Positions 17,862 through 28,336 are shown, counted from the first letter of the stretch. The stretch is DNA of 64,000 bases from Candidatus Poribacteria bacterium (GCA_028820655.1 JAPPIK010000002.1:1-64000), one strand, 5' to 3'. Numbers and translations are program-made. The notes: generated by a model from the letters alone, not told the origin.

Positions 17862-19739
17862 ATGGATAAATACGCGGGAAGAGAAACCGCCAGAACCCCA
17901 ATCGGACGCGCTTTGATTCTCGGATCCGTGCTGATAGCCGTAAGCGCGTATTGGGTCGTCGGTGTCGAAAACCGTATAATCTGGGAAATTACGGATTTCT
18001 CCATTTTTCCCACCGTTATCTTCGTCCTGTTTTTGCTGGCTCTGCTGAATCTGATACTCGTCCGGTATTTCAATCGATTCTCGCTTAAACCCTCCGAACT
18101 CGCCATCATCTACATCATGCTCTGTATAGCGACCTCTCTGTTTGGGCATGACATGATGCGTCAGTTGATCCCGATGATGACGAATCCATTCTGGTTTGCC
18201 ACGCCCGAGAACGAATGGGAGCAACTTTTTTTTCGGTATATACCTAGATGGCTTACGGTGGATAATCGGGCTTCCCTCCACGAATACTATACCGGTCAGG
18301 AAGATTTCTTTACCCCCCGGAATATGGGCGCCTGGATTCTTCCTGCACTCGCGTGGACCGGATTTCTCTTCGTGTTTCTCTTCAAAATCCTTTGCATAAA
18401 TATCATCGTTAGAAAACAGTGGACGGAGCATGAGAGGCTGAGTTTCCCGATCATCCGCCTTCCACTAGAACTTGCAAGCAACCCAAAAATATTCTCAAAG
18501 AAGCTGATGTGGATCGGCTTTGGCGCAGCGCTTGTAATTGAGCTTCTTGCCGGTCTGGACTACCTCTATCCGATAGTGCCCTCACTCAGGATTAAGATGA
18601 ATATTCGCCAATACTTTGCGAGCAAACCGTGGAATGCCGTGGGCGATTTTCATTTCAACATTTATGCTTTCGTCATGGGGCTTGCCTATTTCACGCCCCT
18701 TTCTCTCTCGTTTTCCCTCTGGTTCTTCCATCTATTCTGGAAACTGCTGCCGGTTGCCTATAGCGCTTTAGGCTGGCGGACCGGAGAGGGCGGACAGATC
18801 CCCCAGCGATTTGGCGCGTGGATCGGAATCGGGGTTCTCGCTCTTTTCACCAGTAGGCACCACATAAAGGATACGATTGTAAAGTTTTTTACGGGTCAAA
18901 ATGAGGGTAACCTATACAGGTTGGCATACAGTGGCTTGGTATTGTCGATTATTCTTATAATGGCTTTTTGGTACTTGGCGGGAAGTTCGCCGTGGATGGT
19001 CGCGCTCTATTTTTCACTATACACGACCCTGTGTATTGCCGTTACACGAATGAGGTCGGAATTGGGACCTCCGACGCACGAACTGCATGGCGCTTCGCCC
19101 GATGGAATGATGGTGGCAGTGGCAGGATCCAAGGCGGTCGGCGCGGCTAACCTGACTAACTTCACTCTTCTTGAATGGATGCCGTATGCTTATAGATGCC
19201 ATCCCATGCCCCATCAGTTGGAAGGCTTCAAGATGTCGGAAAGATTACGAATGAAGGACTCCGCGGTAGTGATAGCCATTCTTCTCGCCGCGCTATTGGG
19301 TTCAATAGCTTCCTTCGCGGCACATCTTGGATTCTATTACAAGTATCCCAATTACGCCATCTGGGGCGTGCATCCCTTCAACCGATTGGGAAGTTGGCTG
19401 TCTAATCCGGTCAGCGGTAATTTCGCTTCCGTAAAGCAGATGGGATTCGGTTTTGTCTTTACCATATTCCTCATGGTAATGAGCAGGCGATACCTCTGGT
19501 GGCAGTTCCATCCCGTTGGATATGCTGTCGGGGTTGGCTGGGCAATAGGCCATATGTGGTTTTCCGTCTTTGTCAGTTGGTTCATCAAGATGCTCATCAT
19601 GATGTATGGAGGACGCAGTGCCTACAGGGCTGCGATTCCAGTATTTCTCGGGTTAATACTCGGTCAGTTCTTCATGGGAAGCCTGTGGAGTTTGATTGGA
19701 TTGGTTCTCAACAGGAACATGTATACATTGTTTCCATGA
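17862..19739 (+). CDS. DUF6785/DUF6784 family polytopic membrane protein
   Basis: This 625-aa member of the DUF6785/DUF6784 type has about 12-14 hydrophobic helices. Family landmarks: LFGHDMMRQLIP, NPFWFATPENEWEQLF, the loop RKQWTEHERLSFPI, LGPPTHELHGASPDGMMVAVAG, HPMPHQLEGFKMSER and WWQFHPVGYAVG. The ATG at 17862 follows an AGGGATAT ribosome-like sequence. It is the second of four paralogs in the window and, with the gene at 20246, follows the exported ceramidase-like gene. The conserved cytosolic loop and the amphipathic PxPxQLExF segment suggest a specific transport or scaffold function, but none is established. Confidence 0.8.
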   Translation: MDKYAGRETARTPIGRALILGSVLIAVSAYWVVGVENRIIWEITDFSIFPTVIFVLFLLALLNLILVRYFNRFSLKPSELAIIYIMLCIATSLFGHDMMRQLIPMMTNPFWFATPENEWEQLFFRYIPRWLTVDNRASLHEYYTGQEDFFTPRNMGAWILPALAWTGFLFVFLFKILCINIIVRKQWTEHERLSFPIIRLPLELASNPKIFSKKLMWIGFGAALVIELLAGLDYLYPIVPSLRIKMNIRQYFASKPWNAVGDFHFNIYAFVMGLAYFTPLSLSFSLWFFHLFWKLLPVAYSALGWRTGEGGQIPQRFGAWIGIGVLALFTSRHHIKDTIVKFFTGQNEGNLYRLAYSGLVLSIILIMAFWYLAGSSPWMVALYFSLYTTLCIAVTRMRSELGPPTHELHGASPDGMMVAVAGSKAVGAANLTNFTLLEWMPYAYRCHPMPHQLEGFKMSERLRMKDSAVVIAILLAALLGSIASFAAHLGFYYKYPNYAIWGVHPFNRLGSWLSNPVSGNFASVKQMGFGFVFTIFLMVMSRRYLWWQFHPVGYAVGVGWAIGHMWFSVFVSWFIKMLIMMYGGRSAYRAAIPVFLGLILGQFFMGSLWSLIGLVLNRNMYTLFP

Positions 19740-20245
19740 CGTGAAGGATTTGATAGATTCGTAGTTGAGAATCTCATCTTCCGCATAATATACTTCTGAT
19801 ATTCTGCCATCTAATGGGATTTTACTATTGACATCTCACTCCGCTGGTGTGAAAACCATTCCGAGAAGGGATGCTTTTTCAAAACCTGTCATAGATCGTG
19901 ATTGAGCGTCAATTGAGGAATGAAATGTTCCGACAGAAATAATGGTGTGCTATCAACATACCGCTCCTCTGGAGCGGATGACACAAAGCCAACCAGTTGC
20001 ATAGAGCACAGATAGAGTTGTCAATACACCAATTAGTACCTAGAACGAATCGTAAGTTTATTGTTGAAACTTGCTTGGGTAAGATCTTCCAAGTGGGATG
20101 TAACACGGAGGATTGTTCGTAAAACTGTGTTTAGTGTAGCAACGATTACGATGCTTTGAATCGGATTTGTGTCGCTACACAATGAATTGAACCATATAAA
20201 CAATGATCCGGGAGAGTTTTGCTGGCGCGGAAGTTCACACCCACC
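19740..20245. other. Intergenic region between two DUF6785 genes
   Basis: This spacer of about 500 bp separates two paralogous membrane-protein genes. It has no credible gene, repeat or terminator. The downstream gene's frame is open back to a TTG at 20219, preceded closely by GGGAG, so its true start could lie inside this interval. Confidence 0.35.
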
Positions 20246-22270
20246 ATGCGCGAAAATCCAAAGTCGATCACCCACCAATCGAATTTGACGGCGAGAGCCT
20301 GCAAGCTTCTGTTCATCGCGGTTGTCATGCTCCCACTCAACAATTTATGGGTTGTTGACACGGGAATTACGGGACACGGCACGAACTTTACCCGGGTGTC
20401 GCTGTTCATGAACGTTGTCTTCGTTACCTTCGTATTGAGCCTGATAAATCTGCTGCTCAAGCGGTTTAAGGCAAAATTAGCGCTAGCGACGGGTGACATG
20501 GTGCTAATCTATTCTATGCTGTGCGTCTCCTCCGCGATAGCGGGGCACGACATCATCCAGCGCATGTTTCCGCTTATCGGATATGCGTTTCATTTCGCTA
20601 CTCCCGAAAACGATTGGCAAGCTCTTTTCCACAGATATGTTCCCGATTGGTTAGTTGTCGCGGAAAAATCCGTGTTGGTCGGGTACTACAAAGATCGCGA
20701 ACCAATTTACGCGAACACGTTATACATTCCCGAATACCTCCAGACGTGGATCGGACCTTGCCTCGCGTGGTCTACCGTAATTTTCGCCGTGCTGGCTTGT
20801 ATGCTCTGTATCAACGTCATCGTTCGAAAACAGTGGTCGGAACGCGAACGTCTTGCCTATCCTCTCGCCCACATTCCGCTTCAAATTATCGACAGCGGTT
20901 CCAAGATTTTTTCCAATCGTTTGCTATGGGTCGGATTTAGCGTCGCCGTTATATTCAACCTTATTAACGGGTTGCATTTTCTCTTTCCGTCGGTGCCGGG
21001 AATATTTTACGGGGGGTTCGACCTTGGAAGATATTTCACCACGAAGCCGTGGAACGCTCTGGGCGAACTCCCGATCCGTTTTCATCCGTTTGCTATCGGA
21101 TTGGCATTCTTCATGCCGCTCGATCTCGCCTTTTCCTGCTGGTTTTTTTACTGGTTCTGGCGGATTGAACAGGTGGCCGGAGTTGCTCTCTATAGCAGCG
21201 GAATGCTCGGTGGGCTTGCGGGATATGGGGACAGCATCGCAGGGTTTCCGTATGTGTGGGCACAGTCTATCGGCACATGCGGCGCGATTCTGTTAATGAC
21301 GCTGTGGGTGTTGCGATTTACCGGAAAGGACGTGTTATTTGGCATCTTCCAGAGACCACGCATCACCGGACCTTCAGGATTGACCGGCAACGGGAGTGAG
21401 AATGCCGCGTCCCAAATCGCGGAAAACCGTGCGGAGATGCGGCAGTATCGGAGGGCAATCATAGGAATTATCGCCAGCCTGAGCTATCTGGTGGGGTTCT
21501 GCTACATCGCAGGCATGTCCGTTTGGGTTGCCACTGCGTTCTTCGTCATCCTCTTCGCCATTTCAACCGTAGTGACACGAATCCGCGCCGAAGCGGGATA
21601 TCCTATGCACGATTTCGTGTTCCGTCCGGACGAGATCATGGTGGCGGGGCTAGGCACAAGGGCAATTGGCGCGCGAAATCTGACGCTATTTTCCTACCTT
21701 CACTTTCTCGTCTACGCACAGCGCAGCAACCCGCAGCCGCAGCAACTTGAGGCATTCAGGCTTTCCGACCGGATGAATCTGGGAATGGACAAAATGTTGA
21801 TTGCCGGCCTTCTAATTGCCGCCGTGGCAGGGTCCATTGCCGCTTGCTGGGCTTACCTGCATACCGCTTATCGCTACCCGGTACTTACTTTCCACCCAAG
21901 CGATCCAGTATACACGCGATTGAAGAATTGGCTGATTTATCCCAAGGAAATAGATGTCAATTCGTTAGTCTTCATGGGTGTAGGGTTCGGGGTTGGGATG
22001 TGGTTTATGATCATGCGTCGATTGTTCCTATGGTGGCCCTTTCATCCAGCAGGTTACGTCATCGGCGGCACATGGTCGCTCAATCTCTTGTGGTTCTCTA
22101 TTTTCGTAAGCTGGGCGGTAAAGTTAATCGTACTTCGCTTCGGTGGACGCAGGCTGCATCAACAGGTTGGGATATTTTTTATCGGTCTTGTCCTCGGCGA
22201 ATTTGTTGCGGCAAGTTCGTGGGGAATTGTCGGCACGATAATGGGCGAGAGAACGTATGGGTTCATCTGA
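20246..22270 (+). CDS. DUF6785/DUF6784 family polytopic membrane protein
   Basis: This is the longest of the four paralogs (674 aa from the ATG at 20246, or 683 aa from a TTG at 20219). It keeps the family landmarks SAIAGHDIIQRMFPLIG, RKQWSERERLAYPL, VVTRIRAEAGYPMHDFVFRPD, NPQPQQLEAFRLSDRMN and WWPFHPAGYVIGG. It is more divergent than the pair at 6887 and 34276. A polar, Asn/Ser-rich loop around residues 370-405 (TGPSGLTGNGSENAASQIAE) is an insertion relative to the shorter paralogs. The start is uncertain because neither candidate has an ideal ribosome site. Its substrate is unknown. Confidence 0.78.
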   Translation: MRENPKSITHQSNLTARACKLLFIAVVMLPLNNLWVVDTGITGHGTNFTRVSLFMNVVFVTFVLSLINLLLKRFKAKLALATGDMVLIYSMLCVSSAIAGHDIIQRMFPLIGYAFHFATPENDWQALFHRYVPDWLVVAEKSVLVGYYKDREPIYANTLYIPEYLQTWIGPCLAWSTVIFAVLACMLCINVIVRKQWSERERLAYPLAHIPLQIIDSGSKIFSNRLLWVGFSVAVIFNLINGLHFLFPSVPGIFYGGFDLGRYFTTKPWNALGELPIRFHPFAIGLAFFMPLDLAFSCWFFYWFWRIEQVAGVALYSSGMLGGLAGYGDSIAGFPYVWAQSIGTCGAILLMTLWVLRFTGKDVLFGIFQRPRITGPSGLTGNGSENAASQIAENRAEMRQYRRAIIGIIASLSYLVGFCYIAGMSVWVATAFFVILFAISTVVTRIRAEAGYPMHDFVFRPDEIMVAGLGTRAIGARNLTLFSYLHFLVYAQRSNPQPQQLEAFRLSDRMNLGMDKMLIAGLLIAAVAGSIAACWAYLHTAYRYPVLTFHPSDPVYTRLKNWLIYPKEIDVNSLVFMGVGFGVGMWFMIMRRLFLWWPFHPAGYVIGGTWSLNLLWFSIFVSWAVKLIVLRFGGRRLHQQVGIFFIGLVLGEFVAASSWGIVGTIMGERTYGFI

Positions 22271-22590
22271 TTTGATGATTGCCGCCTGTAACCGATGGGC
22301 TGGCGCCAAACCCGGATCCAAGTGGAGATTACATCCACAGGCATGAGAGTTTTGTATTTCGGATTATTTTTGACTGTGCTAAACTGATGTTGGATTGCTT
22401 GCTTGGTTCACGTTCCCCGGCGGTCAGATTTCAATACTCTGCAACTCCAATTTGCGATCTGAGCGCCCATGCCGTGAATCAAGATTTCACGCGTTAAACG
22501 GAGTCACGGCTTACTCTTTCTCATTACCTACCGTTGAATTGTCGGTCTTTAACTTTTCACGTTGTATGACCTGAGGAACTCACTGACCTC
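22271..22590. other. Intergenic region before the TPR/FG-GAP cluster
   Basis: These 320 bp should carry the promoter of the coupled trio starting at 22591. I see no consensus promoter, hairpin or small gene that I would defend. Confidence 0.3.
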
Positions 22591-24318
22591 ATGATACATT
22601 CAATTCTCTACTCGTCGATTAAAAAACAGCGTTCTGCGTGGTGCTTAAGGCTAATTCTAATTGGTATTATTGGACTATACTGCCCGACCGCAACGCAGGC
22701 GCGGGACGAAGTCGATCTCATTAAGAATCTGGCAGATGCCAAGCAGGATGTCGAGGCAAATCCCGCGTCATTGGAGGCCCATCTAAACCTCGGATTTGCC
22801 TATATGGAACTTGGATCTATGCACCGGGCCGAGGTTGCATTTGAGACCGTAATACGTCTCGATCCGTACGCTCCAAGTGGACATTATTGGTTGGGGGGCG
22901 TGTATTTCTTGCAAGCAAAATATGAAAAATCGATTGATGTCTTCAAACGATCGCTTGAAAAGTTGCCAGATTGGAGTGCGGCGCATCACGCTTTGGGCAT
23001 GTCATACTTTGAACGACACAATCACGAGGCGGCGGAGATTGCTTTTTCCAAAGCGCTGGCACTGATGCAGAAATCGGATTCACCCCGTTATGAGGTACCC
23101 AGGTCGTCATTCAGATCAAGAGGTTACGGATGGAGTATAAAATTGTCTCCAGCCAACACCTTTTACTTTCTCGGTCTTATCGCCTCGCACCGCGGCAGGC
23201 TTGACAGAGCCGTGACATTCTGGCGGCAAGCCATCGAAGTGGGTCCGCCTCTTGCGGAAGTGTACTTTGAACTGGGGGTCGCACACAATAAGGCAGGAAA
23301 ATGGAAGGACTCTGTTCACGCCCTCCGCGAGGCAATCCGACTGCGTCCGGAAATGCCGGCGGCCCACTATCAGTTGGCGCGGGCGTATTTAAAGCAGGGA
23401 AGAACCTCCGAAGGAAATACGGAATTGGAGGAATTTAAACGACTAAAAACATCCTACGACCAACTGAACGCGCAGCATACCATGATTAGGCAGGCTCCGG
23501 ACGCGGCTATCACGCTCTTTAGACTGGCTAGAAGGTTTATGCGGCAGCGAAAATATGTCGAAGCAAGTCGAGAATTTCAGAAAGCTCTCTGGCACGACCC
23601 CAACCTTGTGGAAGCGCATAGTGGATTGGGGCATGCGTATTTTGGGCTGGGACGCCTCGACGACGCCCTTAAAGCACAACAAAAGGCCATTGAGCTGCAA
23701 CCGGACATGGCAGAGGCCCACGTCGCCAAGGGGTTAATCTTGCTTCAAAGGGCTGAAAAGTCTGAGGCAAAAGCCGATTATGAACGAGCCATCTCAGCTT
23801 TCCGGAAGGGCATCGAACTGAATTCCAAGCTTGAAATCCCGATCCTTGTTCGCGCCTCCCTAGGAAGGATTTATCTGCAAGAGGGAAAACTCAAGGAGGC
23901 CAGCCATCAGTTTGAAGAAATCCTCAAGGTGGATCCGAACTCCGGAGATGCGCATTACTACCTGGGGACGCTCCATGTCCGGCGCCGCAACTATGAGAAA
24001 GCGGAAGAATCCTACGGTCATGCGATCAAGCTAGACCCCACTTCAGCCAAAGCATACGAACGACTGGCGCATCTGTATGGTAGCCGTGGCATTCGTCGCA
24101 ATACGGCAGTCCGACTCGCACAAAAAGCGGTCGAGCTTCAACCTGATTCAGCGGCATGTTTCAATACACTCTCGTGGCTTCACTACCTAAACAAAGACTT
24201 TGAGAAAGCCGAAGCCGCCGTTAAAAAGGCATTAGCGTTGCAGCCGAACAATCAGCTATACAGCGAAGGTTTAACAGTTATCCAGCAAGCCAGACTAGCC
24301 GAGGACGACGGAAAGTGA
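22591..24318 (+). CDS. Exported TPR-repeat protein
   Basis: This 575-aa protein has a signal peptide (LRLILIGIIGLYCPTATQA, cleavage near residue 37) followed by tetratricopeptide repeats along nearly the whole chain. Clear repeats include NLGFAYMELGSMHRAEVAFETVIRLDP, ALGMSYFERHNHEAAEIAFSKAL, GLGHAYFGLGRLDDALKAQQKAIELQP and YLGTLHVRRRNYEKAEESYGHAIKLDP, about ten in all. TPRs form protein-binding superhelices, here probably in the periplasm. The stop overlaps the GTG start of the next gene (GTGA), so translation is coupled to the FG-GAP/UnbV protein that follows. TPR proteins commonly partner with UnbV/CRTAC1-type proteins. Confidence 0.88.
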   Translation: MIHSILYSSIKKQRSAWCLRLILIGIIGLYCPTATQARDEVDLIKNLADAKQDVEANPASLEAHLNLGFAYMELGSMHRAEVAFETVIRLDPYAPSGHYWLGGVYFLQAKYEKSIDVFKRSLEKLPDWSAAHHALGMSYFERHNHEAAEIAFSKALALMQKSDSPRYEVPRSSFRSRGYGWSIKLSPANTFYFLGLIASHRGRLDRAVTFWRQAIEVGPPLAEVYFELGVAHNKAGKWKDSVHALREAIRLRPEMPAAHYQLARAYLKQGRTSEGNTELEEFKRLKTSYDQLNAQHTMIRQAPDAAITLFRLARRFMRQRKYVEASREFQKALWHDPNLVEAHSGLGHAYFGLGRLDDALKAQQKAIELQPDMAEAHVAKGLILLQRAEKSEAKADYERAISAFRKGIELNSKLEIPILVRASLGRIYLQEGKLKEASHQFEEILKVDPNSGDAHYYLGTLHVRRRNYEKAEESYGHAIKLDPTSAKAYERLAHLYGSRGIRRNTAVRLAQKAVELQPDSAACFNTLSWLHYLNKDFEKAEAAVKKALALQPNNQLYSEGLTVIQQARLAEDDGK

Positions 24319-26036
24319 GGGACAAGAATCAAGCGTCTCCATTCGATGAACATCACAAGGCGAACTCCGTGTTCCGTTCTAAATTCCTCAAAGAATGCGT
24401 AATCGGGATTGTATTTCTCTGTTTTTCGGCCGTTTTCGTCGAGGCACAGCCGCGATTCACGAATGCGACTTCGAACTCAGGAATCAATTTCCGCCATGAA
24501 GACGGCCGTAGCGGTGCGTTCTATTTTCTCGAAACCCTCGGAGCGGGTGCCGCATGGTTTGACTATGACCAAGATGGGGACATCGACATCTATTTTGTCA
24601 ATGGAGCAGACCTTCCCGGTATGGAGTCGGATGTTACTCCGACAAATGCGCTCTATCGCAATGATGGCGGCGGTAACTTTACCGATGTGACTAATGAAGC
24701 AAGCGTAGGAGACCCGGGGTACGGATTCAGTTGCGCCGTGGGAGATTACGACAATAACGGATTTCCCGATATCTATATCACAAATTTCGGGCCAAACACT
24801 CTTTATCGAAACAATGGCGACGGCACTTTTACCGATGCGACGATGCAAGCAGGGGTTGGCGACTCACTGTGGGGAGCTTCGGCCGCTTTTGCCGATTATG
24901 ACAATGACGGGTACTTGGACCTATTTGTGGCTAACTACGTGCAGTTCGCGGTGAATAGCAATCCGGAGTGCGGCGCGATTGGAATACGCACGCACTGCGG
25001 CCCCGGAGCCTTCCAAGGGACGGCAAGTGTCCTGTATAGAAATAGCGGGGATGGCACTTTTACCGATGAAACCGAGAAAGCCGGAGTGTGGAACCCCGAC
25101 GGAAAGGGAATGGGTGTCATTTGGTGTGATTACGACAACGATGCCGATCTCGACCTTTTCGTAGCGAACGACAAAGTCGAAGATTGGCTTTATCGCAATG
25201 AGGGAAATGGCTCGTTCAAAGATGTCGGACTCACGAGCGGAGTTGCTCTCAACGAGATGGGAGCTGCGTACTCCAGCATGGCGCCTGTTTTTGGCGACAT
25301 CGATAACAACGGCTGGTTCGATCTGGTAATTACGAACTTTCAGGATGAACCCAACAGCGTCTATTACAACGATGGAGACGGCTTTTTTTCCGATATAACC
25401 TATCAATCGAAAATTGGCGGTCCAACGCTGGCACGTCTCGCATGGGGCGCCGATTTTGCCGATCTAGACAACGACAGTCGGATAGATCTCTTTGTTGCGA
25501 CTGGACATCTTGAAGAAAAGGTACATCTCCTAAATCCAACGACCACCTATCCGCAGCAGAATCAGCTCTTTTGGAACCGGGGCGATCGCACATTCGACGA
25601 CGTTTCCGGTTCGTCGGGCGACGGATTGTTACTGAAAAAAGTGAGCCGCGGCGCGGCGTTTGGAGATTACGACAACGATGGGGATATCGATATTCTTGTC
25701 ACCAACTCCTATCAGACTCCTGATCTCCTGCGAAATGACACTGTCAACCGGAATCGCTGGCTTGTTATCGCTACGATTGGAACGCTCAGCAATCGAAGCG
25801 GCATCGGAACTCGCATCACGGTGACTGCGGGGGAAAGCAAACAGATGCGCGAGGTCAAGAGCGGCGGGAGTTATCCGTCTCACAGCGACATGCGGTTACA
25901 CTTTGGTCTAGGCGAATCCGCCTTTGCCGAACACATTGAAATTCGCTGGCCAAGCGGTTTGGTTGAACACTTCAAGAATATTGAGACCAACCGATTCCTA
26001 ATTGCAACGGAGGGAAAAGGATTGAAAGAGCCCTGA
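24315..26036 (+). CDS. FG-GAP repeat protein with ASPIC/UnbV (CRTAC1-like) domain
   Basis: The gene encodes 573 aa starting at GTG (24315), which overlaps the upstream stop as GTGA. A signal peptide (CVIGIVFLCFSAVFVEA, cleavage near residue 44) precedes about seven FG-GAP/VCBS-type repeats, each with a DxDxDG calcium-binding loop: DYDQDGDIDIYF, DYDNNGFPDIYI, DYDNDGYLDLFV, DYDNDADLDLFV, DIDNNGWFDLVI, DLDNDSRIDLFV, DYDNDGDIDILV. The C-terminal 75 residues (NRSGIGTRITVTAG, YPSHSDMRLHFGLG, EIRWPSGLVEHF) form an ASPIC/UnbV domain. The repeats should build an extracytoplasmic beta-propeller. Its stop TGA shares one base with the next ATG. Its function is unknown; related proteins bind surface or matrix partners. 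Confidence 0.9.
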   Translation: MRDKNQASPFDEHHKANSVFRSKFLKECVIGIVFLCFSAVFVEAQPRFTNATSNSGINFRHEDGRSGAFYFLETLGAGAAWFDYDQDGDIDIYFVNGADLPGMESDVTPTNALYRNDGGGNFTDVTNEASVGDPGYGFSCAVGDYDNNGFPDIYITNFGPNTLYRNNGDGTFTDATMQAGVGDSLWGASAAFADYDNDGYLDLFVANYVQFAVNSNPECGAIGIRTHCGPGAFQGTASVLYRNSGDGTFTDETEKAGVWNPDGKGMGVIWCDYDNDADLDLFVANDKVEDWLYRNEGNGSFKDVGLTSGVALNEMGAAYSSMAPVFGDIDNNGWFDLVITNFQDEPNSVYYNDGDGFFSDITYQSKIGGPTLARLAWGADFADLDNDSRIDLFVATGHLEEKVHLLNPTTTYPQQNQLFWNRGDRTFDDVSGSSGDGLLLKKVSRGAAFGDYDNDGDIDILVTNSYQTPDLLRNDTVNRNRWLVIATIGTLSNRSGIGTRITVTAGESKQMREVKSGGSYPSHSDMRLHFGLGESAFAEHIEIRWPSGLVEHFKNIETNRFLIATEGKGLKEP

Positions 26037-28336
26037 TGAAGAACGTGAGGATTGACTTCGAGAGAAAATTGAAATTCTTGTGTGTATTTATTTCTTTAAG
26101 CACCGCGTGGTTAATGACATTGACCGCCGTTGTGCCCATTTTGCAGGCTGCGCCTCTTCGTGACAATGCCGGAGCGATGTCGCTCCCTTCCGAACCTGCC
26201 ACGTCAGTCGGACACGATAAGATGCTGGCACTGCTTCAACGAATCGCCGACAGAACTTCTGATGAAAACCCGTTTCTTGGTGATAAAACGGCTCGCAAGC
26301 TACGCAAGCGGCTAAATTCGTTGCCTTCAAATACATCAAACCCCATCAAATGGAAACTTCATATGCAGGTTGGTGAGAAGGAACTTCGCCTCGGCAATGA
26401 AGCCGAGGCCATCAACCACTTTAAAGAAGCCCTGGCAATTACTCGATTGAGCCGAGCCGAAGTGCCTCCACATGCGGTGATTGAGTCCCATTTCTACCTG
26501 GGCCTTGCCTACATGAGAATGGCCGAAACACGGAACTGCTGCCTCCGTCACACCCCCGAGAGCTGCATTCTACCGATTCGAGGTAAAGGGATTCACACCG
26601 AACAAGAATCATCACGGCAGGCAATATCGCAATTTACCGAGGTACTTAAACGAACCACAAAAAACACGCGGCCGGTTTTTTCTCTCGGCACAAGATGGTT
26701 GCTTAACATTGCTTACATGACGATTGGCACTTACCCCGATGATGTGCCGAGTCAATACCTCATTCCGCCGCCTGCCTTCGATTCGAAAGAAAAAATTCCG
26801 CGTTTCAATAACATCGCGCCGAGGTTGGGACTTGACGTGTTTGATTTGTCAGGGGGTGCAATTGCTGACGATTTTGACAATGACGGATACATAGACATCG
26901 TTGTCTCGACTTGGGACGCGAAAGGGCAGATGCGATATTTCCGCAACAATCGGGACGGGACATTTTCTGATCGAACGCGGGAATCGGGTTTGTTGGGCTT
27001 GTATGGTGGACTCAACCTCGTGCAGGCAGATTACGACAATGACGGATATGTTGACATCTTGGTATTGCGAGGGGCTTGGTTGGGGAGGAATGGACGACAT
27101 CCGAATTCTTTGTTGCGCAACAATGGAGATGGCACCTTTACGGATCGCACATTTGAAGCCGGATTGGGCGAAGTGCATTACCCAACCCAGACCGCATCTT
27201 GGGGAGATTATGACAATGACGGAGATTTAGACTTATATATTGGCAATGAATCGTCCAAGGCATTCATTGCCCCATGTCAACTCTTTGAAAACAATGGCGC
27301 CGGTATGTTTACGGATGTCGCGGAAAGAGCGGGTGTACAGAACCATCGCCTTGCAAAATCAGTGATTTGGGGAGACTTCAATGACGATGGATTTCCCGAC
27401 CTTTATGTGTCAAATCTTGAGAAAAGCAACCGCCTGTACCGAAATAACGGGGATGGTACATTCACAGATGAGGCGAAGCGTCTTGAGGTCCACACACCGC
27501 GCCGCAGCTTTCCCTCATGGTTTTGGGACTTTGATAACGATGGTGCGCTTGATATCTACGTGTCCGCCTATTCTTCCGGCATTGAGCATGCGGCGGCGGA
27601 CGCACTCGGTCTGGCGGTGAACACCGGGATAGCGCGTTTATATCGCGGGGACGGCGGCAGCGGATTCAGCGAAGTTTCCGAGCAGTACAACTTGGTGTCC
27701 CCAACCGCACCGATGGGGTCCAATTTCGGCGATCTGGATAACGACGGCTATCTTGATTTTTATCTAGGTACCGGGTGGCCGAATTACTGGGAACTCATGC
27801 CCAACATCCTCTACCGCAATAGGGACGGCGAGGGCTTTACCGATGTCACGTATGCCGGCGGCTTCGGTCACCTGCAGAAGGGTCATGCCATCGCATTCGC
27901 CGACTTCGACAATGATGGCGATCAAGATGTATTTGAACAGATGGGAGGGGCGTACCCCGGCGACGCGTATAACAACGCCTTGTATGAGAACCCGGGATTT
28001 GGAAATAACTGGATTTCCGTACAACTGATCGGCGTCCAGTCAAATCGATCGGCAATTGGCGCACGCATTCATTTGAAAGTCCTTGAAAACGGGTCGGCTC
28101 GTTCAGTTTACAAGCATGTCAACAGTGGCGGCACATTTGGTTGTAACCCACTTCGACAGACGATCGGACTCGGAAAATCCAATGAAATTGAACGACTTGA
28201 GGTGTATTGGCCCACCACAGGGTTGACACAATCGTTTGAGAATGTACCCGGTAATCAGTTTATTCAAATCGTTGAGGGGGCTCGAGATTATACCTTACTG
28301 AAACTGAGACGGTTGACCCTAGGAAAAAGCTACTGA
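26036..28336 (+). CDS. TPR-like plus FG-GAP and ASPIC/UnbV exported protein
   Basis: This 766-aa protein starts at an ATG overlapping the preceding stop (TGATG). After a signal peptide (FLCVFISLSTAWLMTLTAVVPILQAA) comes a helical TPR-like part, about residues 60-220 (KLHMQVGEKELRLGNEAEAINHFKEAL, SHFYLGLAYMRMAE). About seven FG-GAP repeats follow (DFDNDGYIDIVVS, DYDNDGYVDILV, DYDNDGDLDLYI, DFNDDGFPDLYV, DFDNDGALDIYV, DLDNDGYLDFYL, DFDNDGDQDVFE). The chain closes with an ASPIC/UnbV domain (NRSAIGARIHLKV, LGKSNEIERLEVYWP). It thus fuses the two architectures of its upstream partners. A Cys-rich patch (NCCLRHTPESCIL) sits between the helical part and the propeller. Confidence 0.88.
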   Translation: MKNVRIDFERKLKFLCVFISLSTAWLMTLTAVVPILQAAPLRDNAGAMSLPSEPATSVGHDKMLALLQRIADRTSDENPFLGDKTARKLRKRLNSLPSNTSNPIKWKLHMQVGEKELRLGNEAEAINHFKEALAITRLSRAEVPPHAVIESHFYLGLAYMRMAETRNCCLRHTPESCILPIRGKGIHTEQESSRQAISQFTEVLKRTTKNTRPVFSLGTRWLLNIAYMTIGTYPDDVPSQYLIPPPAFDSKEKIPRFNNIAPRLGLDVFDLSGGAIADDFDNDGYIDIVVSTWDAKGQMRYFRNNRDGTFSDRTRESGLLGLYGGLNLVQADYDNDGYVDILVLRGAWLGRNGRHPNSLLRNNGDGTFTDRTFEAGLGEVHYPTQTASWGDYDNDGDLDLYIGNESSKAFIAPCQLFENNGAGMFTDVAERAGVQNHRLAKSVIWGDFNDDGFPDLYVSNLEKSNRLYRNNGDGTFTDEAKRLEVHTPRRSFPSWFWDFDNDGALDIYVSAYSSGIEHAAADALGLAVNTGIARLYRGDGGSGFSEVSEQYNLVSPTAPMGSNFGDLDNDGYLDFYLGTGWPNYWELMPNILYRNRDGEGFTDVTYAGGFGHLQKGHAIAFADFDNDGDQDVFEQMGGAYPGDAYNNALYENPGFGNNWISVQLIGVQSNRSAIGARIHLKVLENGSARSVYKHVNSGGTFGCNPLRQTIGLGKSNEIERLEVYWPTTGLTQSFENVPGNQFIQIVEGARDYTLLKLRRLTLGKSY

